DNA of 64,000 bases from assembly GCF_902506655.1 (NCBI RefSeq), contig NZ_LR734808.1, positions 2,480,001-2,544,000 on the forward strand, written 5' to 3'. A program made the position numbers and the translations under genes. Below are positions 8,912 to 18,672 of this stretch, piece by piece. The notes below the pieces were generated by a model, which did not search any database, was not told the DNA's origin, and saw only the letters and a program-made list of their open reading frames with translations. The first letter of the stretch is position 1. Each line of letters starts with the position of its first letter. This DNA comes from Marinoscillum sp. 108. GTDB taxonomy: Bacteria > Bacteroidota > Bacteroidia > Cytophagales > Cyclobacteriaceae.

Positions 8912-11866
8912 CTACTTTTTGATGATCCTGCGTATGAGGTGAAAGGATTCTCCTTTGATTTCCAAAAGGTAAATCCCGGCGGGCCACTCGTTATGGATTT
9001 CCATTTTATGGCTACTCAAAATAAGCTGACCGCTCATATCGTAGACCATTACCGATCTAAACCCACCCTTTAAATCATTAGGAATTTTGATGCTGAACTG
9101 ATCCATAACAGGATTTGGTACAATCATAATCTCAGGCCATTCGGTTAGGCCCAGGACCACAAACGGATCTGACCAAACGGAACAGCCTGCGTCACCTACC
9201 GTGAGCGCTACCTCATAAGTACCGGCTCCATACACCACAGAGGGGCCGGTTTCTCCTGCCATAAGCTCACCATCGAGGTACCAGCAAATGTCTGCATCTG
9301 TCTCTGCAATTTGCAGGTGACCATCCACTAAATTGATCACAGGCTTTTCCGGAAGCTCATATTGATAGCCTACTGTGATTTCCTGAGAAAACTCACAGCC
9401 ATTGCCATCAAACACCCTCACCTCGTAGCTACCAGCTTCATCCTTCTCCAGGACCTCACCGGACAACTGCTCTTCGCCTGCCCAAAACGTATAAGCCCCT
9501 GACCCGCCAGCTCCTGTCATAGTCAGCTGACCTGAGGAATTTTTGGCACACAAAAACCCAGTAGTCTCATAGGTGAAGTACAGCGAGTCCGGCTGATCAA
9601 TCGTCAAGAAGTATTGCAACTCGCATTCATTTTCATCTTTGATCGTCAGAAGGTGATCACCCGAGCCAAGAGAAAAGGTGGAGGTATTGGTGAACCCCAT
9701 TTCGTCTATCTGATAACTGAGCGCTCCACTCCCACCCGAGGCCTCTGCATCTACGGTTCCTTCGCCTCCAAAACAGTTAGCGTCAGTGACCACTACCTCT
9801 ACAGCAAGCGGCTCTGGGGAGAGGACTTCAAAGTCTTCTGTCAGAATACATTCATTATCTGTGCCCTCCAGCGAAACCGTATGTATCCCTGCGGATAAGC
9901 CCGAAGCATTGTTGCCAGATAACGACTGGCCATCCACACTAAACTGGTAGGCACCTCCGCCCGAAACTGTAAAGGTGGCTGAACCATCAGCAGCAGCATG
10001 ACAGGAAGTAGGTTGCACACTTTTATTTAGCACCCTGCTCTCAATAGTCAGTGACTCACTGTAAGCCCTGTCTAATTCATCTTTGACAGTGACCGTATAT
10101 GCACCCGCTGCCAGGTCGCCAAACTCACCATCAGACACAAACGTCTCACCATCCAGGCTAAAGGTATAATTCTGAGTACCACTGGTTTGGACGGTTATCA
10201 TACCGTCATTGGTATTGGGGCAGGTGTATGGCGTGGCTTCCATTTTCACAAAGGCCTCAAGTCGAATATTATCGATATAAAGGTTATTTCCGTACCCGTT
10301 GGTCGTTCTAAATGCTACCTCCGTACCTTCCAGATTTTCGGGCACAGTAAACTCCAGCGATACGGACTTCCATTGCCCTGAGGTGGGCGAAAAGGAACCT
10401 GTCTGTGCAGGCTTGGTAGCCAGTCCGACGCCCGATTTATCCCACAGACTCACCCAGTCGGCCTCACAGCTACCCCGATACAAAACAGCCATGCGGTCGA
10501 AATAAGTATCATCATAATAGGTATAGGCATAGTCGAAAGTAAGGCGATAATCCCGGGAGAAGGAATTATCAACCAGCGGCAAAACCAGATAATCCTCTGC
10601 TCCCACTGCTCCATATTCATAGAAATTCACAAAAACACTCTTTTGGCCCTCTGACGAAATCCCCGAAATCTGTTCAAAGGTCTTCTGTCCGTCTTCATTG
10701 ATCACTTCCAGGTCAATTCCGGAGCCTTCAAATCTGGCCACCTTAGAGATCAATATAGTCTGAGGAACAGCGGCCACCAACACCTGATCTTCCATGAGAA
10801 GTGTGTCCTTATTTCCCCCTGTACCAGACACAATAAGCTGTACGTCAAATACCCCTCCGGTTTCGTAAAGTACCTCTGGGTTTTGAGCCGTGGAGGTTTC
10901 CGGAATCCCTCCTTCAAAATACCAACTCCAGCTGGTCGCATTGAGTGACCGGTCGTAAAAAGTGATGGATGTGCCGGCGCAAGCTTCCGAGAGATTTTGA
11001 GTGAAGTCTGCGGAAACAATTTTCTTATACAAGTAAGATCGATAGGCATCATAGGCCTGATCCATCCTTGAATACTGCCCATCCGTAAAGACATCCCGAC
11101 AAAACTTGAGGGAGTAAGACATGATATTTCTGGGATCCGGCGTGAAAAGATCGTTATTGGCGTCCACGCTCGTGCCGGTATAGGTACAACTCGCATTCAC
11201 ATTGGATCCGCCCAACTGAGGATCTGCGGGTGTATCACAAAGCTCGTCTCCGGCAGTCTCACAGTTGACGCGTGCCACCAGCTCATCGGTAAGTTGGCTA
11301 TTGGAACTGCCATGGGTATGATACAGGGTAAAATAATGGCCTATTTCATGCGGGAGTGTACTCCCATTGACTGCACAACTATTGTCCATAAGTACACGGT
11401 CTGGCCCACCGGGGAAATAGGCATATCCGCAATAGCTACCACCCTGACTATCTCCTACCGAGTTGGCAAAATAGATATTGATGGTTTTGGCCACATCGTA
11501 CTTTGCACCCATAGCCACTTCATCATCTGTATTGAAATCGAAATATTCGGAATTATGAATCTCGGTGATTCCAGCTAAAAAAAATGCCAGATTAGCGTGA
11601 CTATAATAGTCATTCAGCACGTCCATAGCATCATTGAGTTCCTGTTCGGTCATGCCTCCTGTACCGTCTGTCCTTCTGATCAGGTGGGCAGAAATGGCTA
11701 CATTTTGCACAGGCACATCGGCCATTCGGCCGCCCGACCTCACATCCGGATGAAAATCCCTGAGCAGCTCAAGCTGTCGCTGGGTAACTACAGTAGCACA
11801 GGGCTGTAGCTGGGCATGAAGCTGGCAGGCAGCAGTGAAAGCAAAAAAGAAAAGAATTTTTTTCAT
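8912..11866 (-). CDS. secreted M43-like zinc metalloprotease with T9SS sorting tail
   Basis: A 984-residue exported protein. Residues 1-19 are a signal peptide. The catalytic domain (about 50-285) resembles pappalysin-type (M43) metzincins: zinc motif HEIGHYFTLYHTH at about 173 (HExxHxxxxxH) and a Met-turn NIMSY near 248. A PKD-like domain follows (about 286-365, with SWSWYFEGG). Next come a jelly-roll-like module with AFRTTNGYGNNLYIDNIRLE and several Ig/SprB-like repeats (for example GAYTVTVKDE and GDHLLTIKDENEC). The last 75 residues look like a type A T9SS sorting domain (VPNPVMDQFSIKIP ... PAGIYLLEIKGESFHLIRRIIKK). I infer a surface-bound or released protease; substrate unknown. The upstream lipoprotein gene is 2 bp away, so the two are probably co-transcribed. 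Confidence 0.88.
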   Translation of the reverse strand: MKKILFFFAFTAACQLHAQLQPCATVVTQRQLELLRDFHPDVRSGGRMADVPVQNVAISAHLIRRTDGTGGMTEQELNDAMDVLNDYYSHANLAFFLAGITEIHNSEYFDFNTDDEVAMGAKYDVAKTINIYFANSVGDSQGGSYCGYAYFPGGPDRVLMDNSCAVNGSTLPHEIGHYFTLYHTHGSSNSQLTDELVARVNCETAGDELCDTPADPQLGGSNVNASCTYTGTSVDANNDLFTPDPRNIMSYSLKFCRDVFTDGQYSRMDQAYDAYRSYLYKKIVSADFTQNLSEACAGTSITFYDRSLNATSWSWYFEGGIPETSTAQNPEVLYETGGVFDVQLIVSGTGGNKDTLLMEDQVLVAAVPQTILISKVARFEGSGIDLEVINEDGQKTFEQISGISSEGQKSVFVNFYEYGAVGAEDYLVLPLVDNSFSRDYRLTFDYAYTYYDDTYFDRMAVLYRGSCEADWVSLWDKSGVGLATKPAQTGSFSPTSGQWKSVSLEFTVPENLEGTEVAFRTTNGYGNNLYIDNIRLEAFVKMEATPYTCPNTNDGMITVQTSGTQNYTFSLDGETFVSDGEFGDLAAGAYTVTVKDELDRAYSESLTIESRVLNKSVQPTSCHAAADGSATFTVSGGGAYQFSVDGQSLSGNNASGLSAGIHTVSLEGTDNECILTEDFEVLSPEPLAVEVVVTDANCFGGEGTVDAEASGGSGALSYQIDEMGFTNTSTFSLGSGDHLLTIKDENECELQYFLTIDQPDSLYFTYETTGFLCAKNSSGQLTMTGAGGSGAYTFWAGEEQLSGEVLEKDEAGSYEVRVFDGNGCEFSQEITVGYQYELPEKPVINLVDGHLQIAETDADICWYLDGELMAGETGPSVVYGAGTYEVALTVGDAGCSVWSDPFVVLGLTEWPEIMIVPNPVMDQFSIKIPNDLKGGFRSVMVYDMSGQLILSSHKMEIHNEWPAGIYLLEIKGESFHLIRRIIKK

Positions 11867-11868
11867 AT

Positions 11869-12369
11869 CTAACCTGGCAACCAGCCTACCACCATCCCTT
11901 CCAGTCGGAAAGAAAGCGGCTCTGCAAGCCCATCTATTGACACATCGTTTAATACTACATTTACCCGATAGGTGACACCCTTGAGGTATAGATCAAGATC
12001 TTCCTGACTCAGGGTAATATAAACCACCCCAGTAGTAGCCGGCACACGTTGAAGCTCCCTGGGTTTCACGGAGGGCATCACGTCATTGCAAAGCATGGAA
12101 GAAATGTCCTGATCAAATGCTCTGTACTCCACCGACAGACCATCCTCCCCCACTCGGAAAGTATTTTCCCGCCCAAGGGGAAGCGCCCTATCATCAACAA
12201 AAACCCTCAGATATCCCGTTCCTGACTGGTTGAGCACAAAAATCTGAAGATGACCACAGGAAACTGTAGCCCCGGTAAATGGCCCAAAATTCTCCAAAGG
12301 CTGCTGAGAGGGCGGGGGTGTGCAGGCACAGGCCAAAAACCAGATGAAGGCAATGAGGGGCTTTTTCAT
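11869..12369 (-). CDS. lipoprotein of unknown function
   Basis: A 166-residue protein with a lipoprotein signal (MKKPLIAFIWFLACAC; cleavage before one of the two cysteines). The mature part is beta-rich with no recognised family. It sits 2 bp upstream of the metalloprotease gene and so probably forms a two-gene operon with it. It may be an accessory or inhibitor of that protease, but this rests only on position. A TAAATTTG box, resembling a Bacteroidota -7 element, lies 8-10 bp before the start codon, without a clear -33 partner. Confidence 0.75.
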   Translation of the reverse strand: MKKPLIAFIWFLACACTPPPSQQPLENFGPFTGATVSCGHLQIFVLNQSGTGYLRVFVDDRALPLGRENTFRVGEDGLSVEYRAFDQDISSMLCNDVMPSVKPRELQRVPATTGVVYITLSQEDLDLYLKGVTYRVNVVLNDVSIDGLAEPLSFRLEGMVVGWLPG

Positions 12370-12409
12370 AGGTGCACCAAATTTAGCGGAATAGGGTTTA
12401 GTGGCATGA

Positions 12410-14311
12410 CTAGACCATTACACTTTCTGTCTGTACACTGGCAGGAAGTTCAACGACAAATTCGGTGCCCACATTTTCCTGGCTTTGTACATAGATGCGA
12501 CCATTATTGACCTCTATGAACTCATGAACAAGCTGCAATCCCAATCCCAGCCCCTTTTCACCCGCAGTACCATAGGTACTCTTGTCATCTTCCAGCATAA
12601 AAATATTCTCAACCTTCTCCTCCGTCATACCCACACCTGTATCCACGACGCGGATCTCCACCATTTGATCCTTAACCTTGGCAGTAAGCTCCACCTTGCC
12701 ACCTCTGGGAGTGAATTTCAAAGCATTATTGACCAGATTTCTCAAAATAGTCATGGTGGTATTTCGATCCGCCCAAAGTGAAATATCCGGATCAATATCC
12801 GCAGACAAAGCGATCCCTTTTCCCCTGGCCATGTTACCCAGTGTGGCCACCAGCTCCTCGGCCATCTCTTTGAGGTTGAGCGCTTCAGGCGCATAAGAAA
12901 ACTGCCCCTGTTGTTTCATCGCCCAGCTGAGCAGGTTATCCAGCAGGTTGGATAACTCGTCCACTGACTTGTCAATGTCATCAGCCACTTCCAGAAGCTG
13001 ATCCGGCTCTCTGGAGGCCACAAAGTATTTGATCAGCGAACTGATCCCATGAAAAGAATTGATCGGCCCTCGGAGATCATGAGAAATGATTGAAAAAAAC
13101 TTATCCTTGGTTTCATTGAGTGTCTCCAATACACGTTTTTGTTCCTCCAGCACTACATTGATTCGCGCCTTCGATCGGTAATAACTGAAGCTGACATAGG
13201 CCAGAATGGTCAGGATGATTGCAATCAATGTGGCGGTGGTGACGATGATCTGATGATTTTTCTGCTCAGCCTTCAGTAAGTCCACCTCCGCCTGTTTCTT
13301 CGCCAGCTCAAAGGCCCCTTCCAAGTTCTCGATTCTGTTATAGATTTCATCGTTGGAGATACTGTCTTTCAGGGCAACATACTCCTGATGGTACCTATAA
13401 GCGGATTCATAATCAGCGCTCATCGCATAGATATCTGCCAATCTCAAGCTATTGTCTCTGATCTCAGCTTTTAGTCCATATCGCCTGGAAATAGACATAC
13501 TCGAATCTGCAAATTCCTTAGCGTCACGAAGCAGTCCCTTTCGCTGATAAATCTCCGCCATGTAAGTGAGAAAAATGGCGCTTCCATAGTGATCTTCCAG
13601 CTTTTCCAGCTCCCGGATTGAGGCTCTCACATTCCGCTCCGCCTGCTCAAGGTCTCCCTGCTGCGCCTGTACCAGACCAATATTCCCCAAATTATAAGCA
13701 AGCCCCGACCGATCACCACCCATTCGCTCATAGATCCGCTTCGACTCCTGAAAACAGACCAATGCCGAGTCGTACATATTAGACATATAATACTCATCGC
13801 CCATATTGAGTAAAATGGTAGCCAGTAAAACACTGTCCTGAGAGGTGAGTTGACCGAGCGCCTCCTTATAATAGAGAAGAGAATTGTTATGGTTTCCCAA
13901 AATGGAATAAACATCCGCCAAGGCCGTGTTGGCTCCAGCCTCCCCTTTGATATACCCCGACTTCTCTGCATAGTCCAACGCTTTGAAAAGAGAGTATATA
14001 GCCACATCAAAGTCACCCATGAGCCGATAGGCCTGGCCCTGATTTAAATAAGCATGATGCAGAAACTTGAGATCCTGTATCTCTCTGGCCTCCTCCATGA
14101 GGAGGTCAGCAAATTTCAGTTTCTTTTGGGGGTCTGTTTGATTATTGGCGATCAGGGTAAGAATTCTCAGACGAGCAGTGTCTTGCCGAGGAAATCTATC
14201 AGCTACCTCGATAAGGCTATCAGCCACCGACTGATCCTGACCAATGCCCAAAAAGGGCAATAATGAAAGGAATGTTGCTAGTAGAATATGATAGCCTTCT
14301 CGATTCATCAT
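12410..14311 (-). CDS. sensor histidine kinase with periplasmic TPR domain (copy 1)
   Basis: 633 residues. Signal-like helix at 5-25; TPR-type repeats at about 40-330 (units such as GAYRLMGDFDVAIYSLFKALDYA-like helices); one transmembrane helix at about 355-377; a short coiled coil; dimerisation domain with phospho-acceptor His411 (SIISHDLRGP); then an ATPase domain with N box (LRNLVNNALKFTP, about 523-535), G1 (DTGVGM) and G2 (GEKGLGLGLQLVHEF). No receiver domain is attached, so an unlinked response regulator must be the partner. It lies 48 bp downstream of a related kinase gene and is the most divergent of three tandem paralogues (H-box region has INSFHGISSLIKYF, not VSSFFGISRMIKF). It has no small partner gene. 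Confidence 0.9.
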   Translation of the reverse strand: MMNREGYHILLATFLSLLPFLGIGQDQSVADSLIEVADRFPRQDTARLRILTLIANNQTDPQKKLKFADLLMEEAREIQDLKFLHHAYLNQGQAYRLMGDFDVAIYSLFKALDYAEKSGYIKGEAGANTALADVYSILGNHNNSLLYYKEALGQLTSQDSVLLATILLNMGDEYYMSNMYDSALVCFQESKRIYERMGGDRSGLAYNLGNIGLVQAQQGDLEQAERNVRASIRELEKLEDHYGSAIFLTYMAEIYQRKGLLRDAKEFADSSMSISRRYGLKAEIRDNSLRLADIYAMSADYESAYRYHQEYVALKDSISNDEIYNRIENLEGAFELAKKQAEVDLLKAEQKNHQIIVTTATLIAIILTILAYVSFSYYRSKARINVVLEEQKRVLETLNETKDKFFSIISHDLRGPINSFHGISSLIKYFVASREPDQLLEVADDIDKSVDELSNLLDNLLSWAMKQQGQFSYAPEALNLKEMAEELVATLGNMARGKGIALSADIDPDISLWADRNTTMTILRNLVNNALKFTPRGGKVELTAKVKDQMVEIRVVDTGVGMTEEKVENIFMLEDDKSTYGTAGEKGLGLGLQLVHEFIEVNNGRIYVQSQENVGTEFVVELPASVQTESVMV

Positions 14312-14359
14312 ATATGAAGGTAACTACTTTCGATCAAAATAGGCTTTCTCCAATCCATT

Positions 14360-16210
14360 TTAGCTTATCGGTAACGGTAGCCTCACAATAAAGGTGGTGC
14401 CCATGCTCTCTGCCGTTTCCACATCAATACTTCCCCCATTTATCTCCACAAACTCATGTACCAACTGTAAGCCCAGGCCGAGCCCCTTCTCCCCGGCCGT
14501 CCCATAGGTACTTTTCTTATCGTGAAATTTAAACAAAGTATCCAGTTTACTCTTGGGAATCCCCACCCCGGAGTCCGCAATACGAATCACCGCGAGTCCA
14601 TTCACAGTCTTGGCGGATATCCTTACCTGACCCTTTTCCGGGGTGAATTTCAGTGCATTGTTCACCAGATTTCGAAGAATGGTCATGGTCATGTTTTTAT
14701 CTGCCCATACTTCCAGGTTCTCCTCCACTCTGGTTGAAAGCTCCACATTTTTTGCCTTGGCCATGTTGCCAAGTGTTTTAACAATCTCTTCAGCCATTTC
14801 TCCCAGACTGAGCCTTTCGGGATTGTTTGGAAAATGTCCCTGCTGCTGCATGGCCCATGTAAGAAGGTTGTCCAGCAGATTGGATAAGCGCTCCACGGAT
14901 TCGTCTATGTCATCGGCGATCACCATCAGTTGATCAGTTTCTTTGGTTTGCACCAAAAACTTGATCATTCTGCTAATCCCGAAAAATGAACTGACAGGGC
15001 CCCGGAGGTCATGGGAGATAATGGAAAAGAACTTATCCTTGGTCTGGTTGAGTGATTCCAGTTCGCGATTAATCCTGGATTTGGTCTGATAATACTTGTA
15101 AATAATCCCGGCCAGCACCACCAACACCAGCGCAAAAGCCCCAATGGCGAGCATGATCAGTTGTTGGATTCTCTTCTCTGCTGTGAGTACATCCACTTCA
15201 GCCTGTTTTTGACCTACCTCATACCTGGTACGCATATCCGCCAGGTTCTGGATCATGGCCAGATTGCGAATGCTGTCTCGATAGACAATGTGCTGTTGGT
15301 AAAACTGCAGGGCTTTTTCAAAATCACCTACATGAGTATAAAATTCACTCATTTTCAAACTCCCATCGCTAATCTGCTCCTTGAGCCCACGCTGATGTGC
15401 CAGTGCCAGTGCTTCTTCCACCAGATCCCTCGCCTGATCGATTCGATTCTTTTGAAAATAAACATCCGCCAGATGAAACTGATAAGTGGTAATCGTACCG
15501 GCATCATTTCCCATCGACGATTTGTATTCCAAAGCATTAGATAGTTGCTCTTCCGCCAAATCGAGGTTACCAAGGCGAGCATTCACCATACCAATATTGC
15601 CAGTAATTACCTTGGTGAGGTATTCTCTTTTGAGTTCCTGAGCAAAAAATTCCGCTTTTTGGTAGTACTTCAGCGAAGAGTCGAGATAATCATTGTTGTA
15701 GTATCCTTCTGCGAGATTGTTATAAGCAATAACCTGCCTTATGGAGTCCTGATAATCTCCGGTTTCGTATTGCCCGATACACAAGCTGAAATAATGGGCA
15801 AGTTTTTCAACGTCTCCTATTTTACCGTAGAGCGTACCGATAAGGCTGTTGACCATCGCTACATCCTTTTTGGTGAGATGGTCACCAATCCGGAGGGCCT
15901 CAAAAAGATATTCCAGTGCTGACTCATAGCTACCTTGAGATTTATAAGCCTGACCCAAATACACGTTGGCCCAAAACTTATTGGAATGATCAGTCTCATG
16001 AGCCTCCTGCAGCAGCCTGTTGCCATAGAAAATGGTAGAATCGTCGTTATTGACCGAATGCAGCAAAATGGACTTGAGCACCTTGATTTTTTCCTCATAA
16101 TCCATATTTTGGAGGCTTATTCCCTTCAGGCTATCGAGTTTATCACTAGCCCCCACACTCGGACTCAAAAGGAGTGTCAATAACAATAGTAAAGTGTATC
16201 TTGTTGTCAT
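14360..16210 (-). CDS. sensor histidine kinase with periplasmic TPR domain (copy 2)
   Basis: 616 residues with the same layout as the neighbouring kinases: signal peptide (ending SPSVGA), TPR-type repeats to about residue 320, one transmembrane helix (LIMLAIGAFALVLVVLAGII), H box SIISHDLRGP, N box LRNLVNNALKFTP, G1 DSGVGIP and G2 GEKGLGLGLQLVHEF. It is closer to the kinase at 16789-18654 than to the one at 12410-14311, judging from FFGISRMIKFLVQ and the shared TPR/TM junction VGQKQAEVDVLTAEK. The small gene at 16282-16647 lies 71 bp upstream, with a hairpin in between. Confidence 0.9.
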   Translation of the reverse strand: MTTRYTLLLLLTLLLSPSVGASDKLDSLKGISLQNMDYEEKIKVLKSILLHSVNNDDSTIFYGNRLLQEAHETDHSNKFWANVYLGQAYKSQGSYESALEYLFEALRIGDHLTKKDVAMVNSLIGTLYGKIGDVEKLAHYFSLCIGQYETGDYQDSIRQVIAYNNLAEGYYNNDYLDSSLKYYQKAEFFAQELKREYLTKVITGNIGMVNARLGNLDLAEEQLSNALEYKSSMGNDAGTITTYQFHLADVYFQKNRIDQARDLVEEALALAHQRGLKEQISDGSLKMSEFYTHVGDFEKALQFYQQHIVYRDSIRNLAMIQNLADMRTRYEVGQKQAEVDVLTAEKRIQQLIMLAIGAFALVLVVLAGIIYKYYQTKSRINRELESLNQTKDKFFSIISHDLRGPVSSFFGISRMIKFLVQTKETDQLMVIADDIDESVERLSNLLDNLLTWAMQQQGHFPNNPERLSLGEMAEEIVKTLGNMAKAKNVELSTRVEENLEVWADKNMTMTILRNLVNNALKFTPEKGQVRISAKTVNGLAVIRIADSGVGIPKSKLDTLFKFHDKKSTYGTAGEKGLGLGLQLVHEFVEINGGSIDVETAESMGTTFIVRLPLPIS

Positions 16211-16229
16211 TCAGCTGGAAAGATAACAA

Positions 16230-16252
16230 GCAGGTGGTAAAAAACCACCTGC
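16230..16252 (-). terminator. intergenic hairpin between small gene and kinase (attenuator-like)
   Basis: Perfect 9-bp stem GCAGGTGGT / ACCACCTGC with a 5-nt A/T loop. Read on the minus strand it is followed by TTGTTATCT, which is only moderately T-rich. It would partly terminate or stabilise the small-gene transcript before the kinase gene. The second module has a stronger terminator at the equivalent place. Confidence 0.5.
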
Positions 16253-16281
16253 CAAAAAAATGTTCAGGCCCGTTCTGATTG

Positions 16282-16647
16282 CTATCCCGGAGGACACTCG
16301 GGATCACAGTATTTCAGATCAGGATCTACAGAAATGGCAGCGGTCTCTCCGGCCGGGATCACGTTGATCGTATACTTCGTCTGCGCTCCTTTGTTAGCAT
16401 TGGATTTTACTTTACCCGTCTTCTCCTTCTTATCTCCTATGAGGGGAGTGTCAATGATCTCATCATTGTCCAGATCCACCGTAATATCATCGATGCTACT
16501 ATCGTATGCCACCCAGGTAATCTGCGAATTCTTACCCAAAACGGATTGCGGGGATTTGGCTGAGACAATTCCCCAATTGTCCTTGTCTGTGCTCCACCAG
16601 AGCTCCTTTTTCTGATAGGTCAGATAAATTTTAATCTTCTTAGCCAT
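16282..16647 (-). CDS. small protein of unknown function, paired with TPR kinase (family member 1)
   Basis: 121 residues, no signal peptide or membrane helix, so cytoplasmic unless exported by another route. I do not recognise a family, but it is clearly related to the product of 18673-19059. Both begin with a beta strand (KIYLTY / TIYLKY), then (L)xYSTDxxxW-like text, a segment ending in QITWVAYDSSIDDI / DTVMWTCADDSIDKI, and a C-terminal DPxI-type strand. The likely fold is a small beta sandwich. It carries a CDPEC motif near the C-terminus that its paralogue lacks. Each copy lies directly upstream of a TPR kinase and shares the same leader. Confidence 0.75.
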   Translation of the reverse strand: MAKKIKIYLTYQKKELWWSTDKDNWGIVSAKSPQSVLGKNSQITWVAYDSSIDDITVDLDNDEIIDTPLIGDKKEKTGKVKSNANKGAQTKYTINVIPAGETAAISVDPDLKYCDPECPPG

Positions 16648-16743
16648 TAGTTATGTTGGTTAGCGGTTAGAAAAAATTAGTTAAGCGTAATTACCTTCAA
16701 TATATCAAATGATACACTTTCTGTGGCACATCATCCGCAAAAA
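16648..16743 (-). promoter_or_regulatory. conserved leader of small-gene/kinase module, copy 1
   Basis: About 95 bp before the small gene that align closely with 19060-19154. Shared blocks: TTGGTTAGCGGTTA-like text near the start codon, AAAAAATTAGTT, a near-palindrome TATATCAAATGATACA at 16701-16716 (54 bp from the start codon), and ATCCGCAAAA at 16733-16742. On the minus strand the distal block reads TTTTGCGGAT and the palindrome contains ATTTG, so the region may be the promoter (-33/-7) as well as an operator. Confidence 0.6.
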
Positions 16744-16788
16744 CCGTCACTTGAGTTACAAAAAACCAATGTCACAACCCCGCCAACC

Positions 16789-18654
16789 CTACTTTTCTAC
16801 AAATAATGGCAAACTCACCATGAAGGTGGTTCCCTTTCCAGTTTCGCTCTCCACTTCGATGCTACCACCGTTCATTTCGATAAATTCATGCACCAACTGC
16901 AACCCAAGTCCAAGTCCTTTTTCTCCTGAAGTGCCATAGGTACTTTTCTTATCCTGAAGCCTAAACAGGCTGTCCATCTTCTCCTTTGGAATCCCAACAC
17001 CCGTATCAGATACCCCTGTTTTCACCATTTGTTTATCTCGTTGGGCCGAGATGGTCACCTGCCCGCCCTCAGGTGTAAACTTCAGTGCATTGTTCACGAG
17101 ATTTCTCAGGATGGTCATGGTGGTATTCTTGTCTGCCCAGAGTACAAGATCTGACTGCACGTCAGCAGAGAGGTCAATTTTCTTGCCTTTGGCCATAGTG
17201 CCAAGTGTGTTCACCAGCTCACCAGCCATATCGGCCAGATGGAGTTTTTCTGGATGATTCGGAAACTGACCCTGCTGCTGCATCGCCCAGGTGAGCAGGT
17301 TATCCAACAGCGTGGATAGGCGCTCTACGGACTCATCTATGTCATCGGCTATCTCCAGCAACTGCTCAGTCTCTTTGGACTGCACCAGAAATTTGATCAT
17401 TCGGCTAATCCCAAAAAACGAACTAACCGGCCCCCTCAGATCGTGGGAGATAATGGAGAAAAACTTGTCCTTGGTCTGGTTGAGTGCTTCCAGCTCCTTA
17501 TTGATCCTGGACTTGGTTTGATAATATTGGTAAATCACAATAGCCAGAATAAACAAAATGAATGCAAACGCAGCGATCGAAATCATGACCACTCGCTGAG
17601 TCTTCTTTTCTGCGGTGAGCAAGTCCACTTCCGCCTGCTTTTGACCCACTTCGAATTCCGTACGGATATCCGCCAGCTTTTTCACGGTGCTAGCATCTGA
17701 GATACTGTCTTTGTAGAGAAAATATTGCCTCAGGTAGCCCATCGCTTGTTGATAGTTTCCTTCTGCCTCATACAATTCCGCCAGTTTGCCATACGCATCT
17801 CTCATTTGCTCCTTCAGGCCAATATCTCGGGCCATTTTCAGCGATTCGTTGTAGATGGCTATTGCCTTATCGATCAACCCCTGGTCTACATAAATTTTCC
17901 CCAAATGGATAAGGTAATCCGAAATTCCGTAAGTATCTCCAAGTGGCTTAAGGATCTCAATAGCCTCCCTGAGATCAGCCTCGGCACCCTTATAGTCGCC
18001 TAGCTCCCGCTTGATGAGGGCCTTATTTCCAATACTATAGGCAATACCAATGGTCAGCTTGATCTCAATGAAAATGGCTTTTGCCTCATCATAATAGATG
18101 ATCGCGGAATCATATTCCTTATTCTCATAATAGTTATAGCCTGTATTCAGCAGTGTCAGTGCCAATTGTTGAGTATCTCCGGTGGCACGAAAAATGTCAA
18201 TGGCTTTGTTATTAAAACTGATCGCATTGACAATGTCATTATCTCTCCTTAGAAAGGTATTTGAAATCTCGGCATATACTTCTCCCAGATTGGTTCTCAA
18301 ATCATACTTCTCTGCTATGGTAGCGGATGCAAACAGGCTTTCCAAGGACTTCTCCAGGTCCCCTCTGAGCCTGTATCCTATACCAAGTGCACTATACCCA
18401 TACTGTAAATGGTAATAGTCTTTTCTCTTTTCGGATAGCTCAATCAGCATGAGACTGTACTTAATCTTTTCATCAGGATTAGTCTCACTCAGGGTTATTT
18501 TCTTTAACACACTCAGCGAAACAGAATCCTCAATGATTCCTGGAAGGGTCAGCTTGAGACTGTCAGCCATTTTCTGATTCTGAGCGTAGCTGGCCAAGTA
18601 CAGAAAAAAAAAGGTGGTGAACATCACCACCTTTCCGATTTGATTATTAGTCAT
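16789..18654 (-). CDS. sensor histidine kinase with periplasmic TPR domain (copy 3)
   Basis: 621 residues: signal peptide (MTNNQIGKVVMFTTFFFLYL, cleavage near SYAQ), TPR-type repeats to about residue 330, one transmembrane helix (VVMISIAAFAFILFILAIVI), H box SIISHDLRGP, N box LRNLVNNALKFTP, G1 DTGVGIP and G2 GEKGLGLGLQLVHEF. No receiver domain. It starts 18 bp after the small gene at 18673-19059. The codons for its signal peptide also spell a strong minus-strand terminator (18604-18634). A later start at the ATG of codon 11 would still leave the terminator inside the gene. Confidence 0.9.
   Translation of the reverse strand: MTNNQIGKVVMFTTFFFLYLASYAQNQKMADSLKLTLPGIIEDSVSLSVLKKITLSETNPDEKIKYSLMLIELSEKRKDYYHLQYGYSALGIGYRLRGDLEKSLESLFASATIAEKYDLRTNLGEVYAEISNTFLRRDNDIVNAISFNNKAIDIFRATGDTQQLALTLLNTGYNYYENKEYDSAIIYYDEAKAIFIEIKLTIGIAYSIGNKALIKRELGDYKGAEADLREAIEILKPLGDTYGISDYLIHLGKIYVDQGLIDKAIAIYNESLKMARDIGLKEQMRDAYGKLAELYEAEGNYQQAMGYLRQYFLYKDSISDASTVKKLADIRTEFEVGQKQAEVDLLTAEKKTQRVVMISIAAFAFILFILAIVIYQYYQTKSRINKELEALNQTKDKFFSIISHDLRGPVSSFFGISRMIKFLVQSKETEQLLEIADDIDESVERLSTLLDNLLTWAMQQQGQFPNHPEKLHLADMAGELVNTLGTMAKGKKIDLSADVQSDLVLWADKNTTMTILRNLVNNALKFTPEGGQVTISAQRDKQMVKTGVSDTGVGIPKEKMDSLFRLQDKKSTYGTSGEKGLGLGLQLVHEFIEMNGGSIEVESETGKGTTFMVSLPLFVEK
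18604..18634 (-). terminator. intrinsic terminator inside the kinase signal-peptide codons
   Basis: On the minus strand: AAAGGTGGTGA, loop TGT, TCACCACCTTT, continuing into a run of nine T in total. An 11-bp perfect stem plus T-run is a textbook rho-independent terminator. It lies about 20-50 bp inside the kinase gene and about 40 bp after the small-gene stop, so it would end most small-gene transcripts and attenuate kinase expression. Confidence 0.75.
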
Positions 18655-18672
18655 ATGTAAAAATCACAAAAT

